In this document: positions 59,890-64,000 of the stretch, one piece after another | How positions within the stretch are numbered: the stretch's first letter is position 1 | Layout: the number at the start of each line of letters is the position of its first letter | Assembly: GCF_002954225.1 (NCBI RefSeq) | Contig: NZ_PPTH01000017.1 | Location: 531,521 to 595,520, forward strand | Direction of reading: 5' to 3' | From: Arthrobacter ruber | Lineage (GTDB): Bacteria > Actinomycetota > Actinomycetes > Actinomycetales > Micrococcaceae | DNA length: 64,000 bases | Notes under the pieces: generated by a model | The model's input: only the letters and a program-made list of their open reading frames with translations | Databases searched by the model: none | Told to the model about the DNA's origin: nothing | Translations under genes and position numbers: made by a program

Positions 59890-62800
59890 CGGCGGCCCAC
59901 GTGCCGTTCGTCCCGGAGATCCTCACCGAATGGCTCCCGTCCCAGCGGTGGTTCCCGGCCAAGGGCCCGTCGGTGGATCTGACGGTCGTCGGCGGGACGG
60001 TGCTCGAGGACCCCTCCGGCGCCGCGGGCTTCGAGGTGCACTTCCTGGCCGTCGACTCCGGGCGGCGTACCGACGTCGTCAGCGTGCCGATCAGTTACCG
60101 CTCCGCACCGCTCGAGGACGCCGCAGCGGGCCTCATCGGACAGGTGGAGCATCCCGAGCTGGGGACCCGATGGGCCTATGATGCGACCCAGGACGCCGAC
60201 TTCGTGCGACTCTGGGTCGACTTCCTCCTCACTGGTGCCGCCACGCCCGACGGCCGGTTGACCGGCGTCGTCATCAAGGCGCCCGCGGACCAGGAACCGG
60301 GCACCGTCCAGCCCGTGAAGGTCCTGCAGGGCGAGCAGTCGAACACCTCCGTGGTCTACGGGTCCGGTGCGGGCTCGATGATCGTCAAGTTCTTCCGGGT
60401 GCTCGCCGCAGGGGAGAGCCCGGACGTGCAGATCAGCGCCGGCCTCACCGCCGGCGGATCCACCGACACCCCCGACACTTTCGGCTGGATCACGGGCACA
60501 TGGCAGGAACCGCACGGCGAGCCGGGCCACCACGTGACGGGTCACGTCAGCGTGCTGCGCGACTTCGTCGAGGGCAGTACCGACGCCTGGCGCACCGCGT
60601 CGGCCGCGGCGTCGGCCGCCACCGATTTCACCGACGAGGCGCGTGGGCTCGGCCGGGCCGTGGCGAGGATCCACCGTCAGCTCGACGGCGCGTTCGGCAG
60701 CCGCACGGCCACCGCGGTGGAGGCGCAGGAGTTCAAGGACTCCCTCGCGCACCGCATCCGGTGGGCCTGGGAGGAGGCAGGCGACGCCGTCGGTCCCCTG
60801 GGCGACGAGGTGGACAGCATCCTCCGCCAGATCGAGACGCTCGAGGACATCCCTCCGCTGCAGCGCATCCATGCCGACCTCCACCTCGGCCAGGTGCTGC
60901 AGGCCCCCGACGGCACGTGGCTCGTCATCGACTTCGAAGGTGAGCCGCTCCGGCCCACCGCCGAGCGCAGCGTCCCCGACGTCCCCGTGCGCGACGTCGT
61001 CGGGATGGTCCGGTCCCTCGAGTACGCAGCGGCATCGCGTGGCGCGGCCCCCGTCGGGTCGTCCGAGGCCGCCGTGACCGAGCAGTGGTCCGACGCCGCC
61101 CGGGAGGCCTTCCTCGCGGGATACGCCGAGGAGGCCGGGGCGCCCGTGGACACCACAGGGCCGCTGTTCCGGGCGCTCTGGCTCGACAAGGCCCTGTACG
61201 AGGTCGTCTACGAAATCCGCAACAGGCCGGACTGGGTCGAGATGCCCGTCCGGGATGTCCGACGCGCGCTGGGGAACCAGCCCGGTGCGGACGCAACGAA
61301 AGCAGCTGACATGAAATCTTCGAAGAAGTCCGGGCCCGACGACGGCGCCGGCGAGGCACCCCTCGCGAAAGCCGCGAAGGCCGTCGCCGGAACTGCGAAG
61401 GCCGTGGCGGAGAAGGCGAAGGCCGCGACCGCCGAGGTCGCCGACAAGGCACGCGAGGTCGGCTCCCCCTCCGGGAAGGCGACGTCAGCCGAGGCAGCTG
61501 GCGCAGGTCCCGCCCCCGCGCCCGTGGAGCAGTCCGTCCTCCAGCAGGTGTCGGAGGGCGTGTACCACCAGCCCCATGCGGTGCTGGGCGCCCACCTGAA
61601 CGACGACGACGTCGTCACCGTCCGGACGCTGCGCCGCCTGGCCCGGTCCGTCGTCGTCGTCACCGGCACGGGCCGCACCGAGCTGACGCACGAGCACAAC
61701 GGCATCTGGGTCGGAGCGCTCCGGGCCGAGAACCCCGGCCATGTCCCCGACTACCGGCTCGAGGTGACCTACGAGGGCGATCCGGTCATCGTCGACGACC
61801 CCTACCGGTTCCTGCCGACGCTCGGCGAGATCGACATGCACCTGATCGGCGAGGGCCGCCACGAGACGCTGTGGACGGCGCTCGGTGCGCACGTCCGCCA
61901 CTACTCGTCCGTGCTCGGTGACATCGAGGGCGTGTCCTTCGCGGTCTGGGCCCCGAACGCCCGTGCCGTGCAGGTCATGGGTGACTTCAACGGCTGGGAC
62001 GGCAGTGTCAACGCGATGCGGGCCCTCGGCAGTTCGGGGATCTGGGAGATTTTCATCCCCGGGGCCGGCGCAGGTACCTGCTACAAGTTCCACATCCTCG
62101 GCAGCGACGGACAGTGGCGCGAGAAGGCCGACCCCATGGCGCGCGGTACCGAGATCCCGCCGCTCACCGGCTCCAAGGTCGTGGAGTCCACCTACACGTT
62201 CGAGGACGACGAGTGGATGCAGGCCCGCGCGGCCACCGACCCCCACAACGGTCCGATGAGCGTGTACGAGGTGCACCTCGGTTCATGGCGTCAGGGACTG
62301 AGCTACCGGGAGCTGGCCGAGCAGCTCGTGGAGTACGTCGCCTGGCAGGGCTTCACCCACGTGGAGCTCATGCCCGTCGCGGAACACCCATTCGGTGGTT
62401 CATGGGGCTACCAGGTCACGTCCTACTTCGCGCCGACCTCGCGCTTCGGGTCGCCGGACGACTTCAAGTACCTGATCGACAAGCTCCACCAGGCCGGGAT
62501 CGGCGTGATCATGGACTGGGTCCCCGCCCACTTCCCGAAGGACGCCTGGGCGCTGGCGAACTTCGACGGCGGCACGCTGTACGAGCACGGCGACCCGTTC
62601 CTCGGTGAGCACCGTGACTGGGGAACACTGATCTTCGACTTCGGGCGCCGGGAGGTCCGCAACTTCCTGGTCGCGAACGCCCTGTACTGGCTCGAGGAGT
62701 TCCACATCGACGGCCTCCGCGTCGACGCCGTCGCGTCGATGCTGTACCTGAACTACTCCCGCGAGGAGGGTCAGTGGCGTCCGAACAAGTTCGGCGGCCA

Positions 62801-63692
62801 GGAGAACCTCGAGGCCATCTCCTTCCTGCAGGAGGTCAACGCGACCGCCTACAAGCGGGCTCCGGGCATCGTGATGGTGGCCGAGGAATCGACGGCCTTC
62901 GACGGGGTCACGCGGCCCACGAGTGCCGGCGGCCTCGGGTTCGGCATCAAGTGGAACATGGGCTGGATGCACGACACCCTCGAGTACATCTCCGAGGACC
63001 CGATCAACCGGGTGCATCACCACGGCAAGGCCACGTTCTCCATGGTGTACGCGTACACCGAGAACTTCATGCTGCCCATCAGCCACGACGAGGTCGTGCA
63101 CGGCAAGGGCTCGCTCCTGCGGAAGATGCCCGGCGACCGCTGGCAGCAACTGGCCAACGTGCGCGCCTACCTCGCGTTCCAGTGGGCGCACCCCGGCAAG
63201 CAGTTGATCTTCATGGGGTCGGAGTTCGCGCAGGAGGCCGAGTGGGCCGAGCAGCACAGCCTCGACTGGTGGCTCACCGAGACTCCGTCGCACAAGGGGG
63301 TCCAGCACCTGGTCCGGTCCCTGAACGCCCTCTACCGGGAGACCCCGGCGCTGTATGCGCGGGACAACGAGCCGGCCGGCTTCCAGTGGATCGACGAGAA
63401 CGACGGCGAGCACAACACGCTGTCCTTCATCCGATGGGACCACCAGGGCAACCCGATCGTGTGTATCGCCAACTTCGCCGGCGGCCCGCACGAGGGGTTC
63501 CGTGTGGGCCTGCCGTGGGCGGGGGAGTGGACCGAGGTCCTCAACACCGACGCGGAGGAGTTCGGCGGCTCCGGAGTGGGGAACTTCGCCCCGATCACCG
63601 CGCGGGAGGGCGCCCACAACGGGCAACCCGCCTACGGCGATGTCCGTGTGCCGCCGCTCGGTGTGTTGTACCTGAAGCCCGCCACCTCCTGA
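59886..63692 (+). CDS. glgB: Fused maltokinase (Pep2) - glycogen branching enzyme (GlgB)
   Basis: 1268 residues from ATG 59886 (ATGA overlap with treS). Residues ~1-465 are a maltokinase: N-cap [15 protein letters not shown], catalytic loop [14 protein letters not shown] and [17 protein letters not shown]. An Ala/Lys-rich helical linker (~470-545) follows. The rest is a full Glg[16 protein letters not shown]48 with [33 protein letters not shown], nucleophile Asp in [14 protein letters not shown], Glu in [27 protein letters not shown], and a C-terminal beta domain. It makes maltose-1-phosphate for GlgE and adds alpha-1,6 branches to the product. No stop or frameshift breaks the fusion. Confidence 0.94.
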   Translation: MTAAHVPFVPEILTEWLPSQRWFPAKGPSVDLTVVGGTVLEDPSGAAGFEVHFLAVDSGRRTDVVSVPISYRSAPLEDAAAGLIGQVEHPELGTRWAYDATQDADFVRLWVDFLLTGAATPDGRLTGVVIKAPADQEPGTVQPVKVLQGEQSNTSVVYGSGAGSMIVKFFRVLAAGESPDVQISAGLTAGGSTDTPDTFGWITGTWQEPHGEPGHHVTGHVSVLRDFVEGSTDAWRTASAAASAATDFTDEARGLGRAVARIHRQLDGAFGSRTATAVEAQEFKDSLAHRIRWAWEEAGDAVGPLGDEVDSILRQIETLEDIPPLQRIHADLHLGQVLQAPDGTWLVIDFEGEPLRPTAERSVPDVPVRDVVGMVRSLEYAAASRGAAPVGSSEAAVTEQWSDAAREAFLAGYAEEAGAPVDTTGPLFRALWLDKALYEVVYEIRNRPDWVEMPVRDVRRALGNQPGADATKAADMKSSKKSGPDDGAGEAPLAKAAKAVAGTAKAVAEKAKAATAEVADKAREVGSPSGKATSAEAAGAGPAPAPVEQSVLQQVSEGVYHQPHAVLGAHLNDDDVVTVRTLRRLARSVVVVTGTGRTELTHEHNGIWVGALRAENPGHVPDYRLEVTYEGDPVIVDDPYRFLPTLGEIDMHLIGEGRHETLWTALGAHVRHYSSVLGDIEGVSFAVWAPNARAVQVMGDFNGWDGSVNAMRALGSSGIWEIFIPGAGAGTCYKFHILGSDGQWREKADPMARGTEIPPLTGSKVVESTYTFEDDEWMQARAATDPHNGPMSVYEVHLGSWRQGLSYRELAEQLVEYVAWQGFTHVELMPVAEHPFGGSWGYQVTSYFAPTSRFGSPDDFKYLIDKLHQAGIGVIMDWVPAHFPKDAWALANFDGGTLYEHGDPFLGEHRDWGTLIFDFGRREVRNFLVANALYWLEEFHIDGLRVDAVASMLYLNYSREEGQWRPNKFGGQENLEAISFLQEVNATAYKRAPGIVMVAEESTAFDGVTRPTSAGGLGFGIKWNMGWMHDTLEYISEDPINRVHHHGKATFSMVYAYTENFMLPISHDEVVHGKGSLLRKMPGDRWQQLANVRAYLAFQWAHPGKQLIFMGSEFAQEAEWAEQHSLDWWLTETPSHKGVQHLVRSLNALYRETPALYARDNEPAGFQWIDENDGEHNTLSFIRWDHQGNPIVCIANFAGGPHEGFRVGLPWAGEWTEVLNTDAEEFGGSGVGNFAPITAREGAHNGQPAYGDVRVPPLGVLYLKPATS

Positions 63693-63710
63693 CCCGGCGC
63701 GCGTGACGAC

Positions 63711-63743
63711 GGCGGCGGTTCCCTCGCAGAGGGAGCCGCCGCT
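63711..63743 (+). terminator. Terminator after the maltokinase-glgB gene
   Basis: A ~14-bp stem with one G-T wobble (GCGGCGGTTCCCTC and GAGGGAGCCGCCGC) and a 3-nt loop, followed by CTTTGC. It separates the glucan genes from the rRNA promoters. Confidence 0.75.
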
Positions 63744-63746
63744 GCT

Positions 63747-63775
63747 TTGCATCCACCCATGGGCGGTGCTACTGT
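63747..63775 (+). promoter_or_regulatory. rRNA operon promoter P1 (candidate)
   Basis: TTGCAT, 17-nt spacer, TACTGT. The first of two tandem promoters upstream of the rRNA leader. Confidence 0.5.
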
Positions 63776-63884
63776 TTATATCCGCGCTGATGAAGTCAAC
63801 CCGTCGGCCGACAACCACAAAACCTGGGTACCGATCCCGTCCGTAAGGGCTGGAACAGGGTTCAGGACGTGGGAACCGGCCGAT

Positions 63885-63913
63885 TTGGAGAACGGAAGCG
63901 GCGGGGGTAGGCT
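63885..63913 (+). promoter_or_regulatory. rRNA operon promoter P2 (candidate)
   Basis: TTGGAG, 17-nt spacer, TAGGCT. It lies about 65 nt before the antitermination box. Confidence 0.6.
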
Positions 63914-63973
63914 TGTGAAGTTGCTTCGGAGCGAGGACATGACGGTTTGGTTGTGTTTGGTGCCGGTAGCTGC

Positions 63974-64000
63974 TGTTGTTTGAGAACTCAATAGTGTGCC
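63974..64000 (+). promoter_or_regulatory. rRNA leader antitermination element
   Basis: The end of the window reads TGTTTGAGAACTCAATAGTG, the conserved boxA-type leader found upstream of 16S rRNA in Actinobacteria. The 16S gene itself should start a few hundred bases beyond the window. Confidence 0.75.

Noticed and set aside
1..64000. CRISPR arrays, insertion sequences, prophage or integrases
   Set aside because: No spaced repeats, transposase motifs or attachment-site duplications were seen; only the short coding repeat at 33387-33431.

Overview
The window is about 70% GC and reads as a motile member of the Micrococcales, most likely Micrococcaceae (Arthrobacter-like). The evidence is the senX3-regX3/gpm and carD-ispD-ispF-cysS-rlmB blocks, the GlgE alpha-glucan pathway, an actinobacterial rRNA leader at the right edge, and a Gram-positive type flagellar set without FlgH or FlgI. 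The genus is an inference.

About 1-34.5 kb is one flagellar supercluster in five transcription units. (1) flgN-flgK-flgL-fliW on the minus strand (508-3640). (2) fliC-fliD-fliS-orf (7582-10825). (3) flgB-flgC-fliE-fliF-fliG-fliH-fliI-fliJ-NlpC/P60-fliK-flgD-flgE (10951-20859). (4) flbD-motA-motB (23430-25608). (5) fliM-fliN-fliO-fliP-fliQ-fliR-flhB-flhA-flhF-like-csrA (25649-34484). A DUF808 membrane protein, a GGDEF-EAL protein and a small map/XRE/isochorismatase/GNAT block lie between these units. No chemotaxis genes, flgF/flgG, fliL, flhG, flgM or flagellar sigma gene were found here.

The main new observation is regulatory. Each of the five flagellar units is headed by one copy of a bipartite motif, CTAAC-N16/17-CCGATAG. 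This is the FliA/WhiG (sigma-28) promoter layout. Four copies are perfect and one, at flbD, is degenerate. Downstream of it, the fliC leader and the flgB leader start with small hairpins that show GGA in the loop (AUGGAU, ACGGAU, AUGGAU), which is the form of CsrA-binding sites. csrA and fliW are both in the window. This suggests a FliW-CsrA switch that controls flagellin and, in addition, the basal-body operon. The fliM unit, which carries csrA, appears to be leaderless and so escapes such control.

From 34.5 to 50 kb the genes are housekeeping: a tRNA-Thr(CGU), a phosphonatase-like hydrolase, a secreted lipoprotein peptidase, holB, tmk, a Cys/Met PLP enzyme, DUF2516, a methyltransferase, gpmA, phoU, senX3-regX3 with an 11-bp PHO-box repeat, a lipoprotein, carD, ispD, ispF, cysS and rlmB. 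At least eleven genes in the window have a TAnnnT-like -10 box exactly 6-7 nt before the start codon, so leaderless transcription is common.

From 51 to 63.7 kb is alpha-glucan metabolism: glgX, glgP (minus strand), then glgE-treS and a maltokinase-GlgB fusion. Together these convert trehalose to maltose, maltose-1-phosphate and branched glucan. The last 300 bp hold tandem promoters and the antitermination leader of an rRNA operon whose 16S gene lies outside the window.
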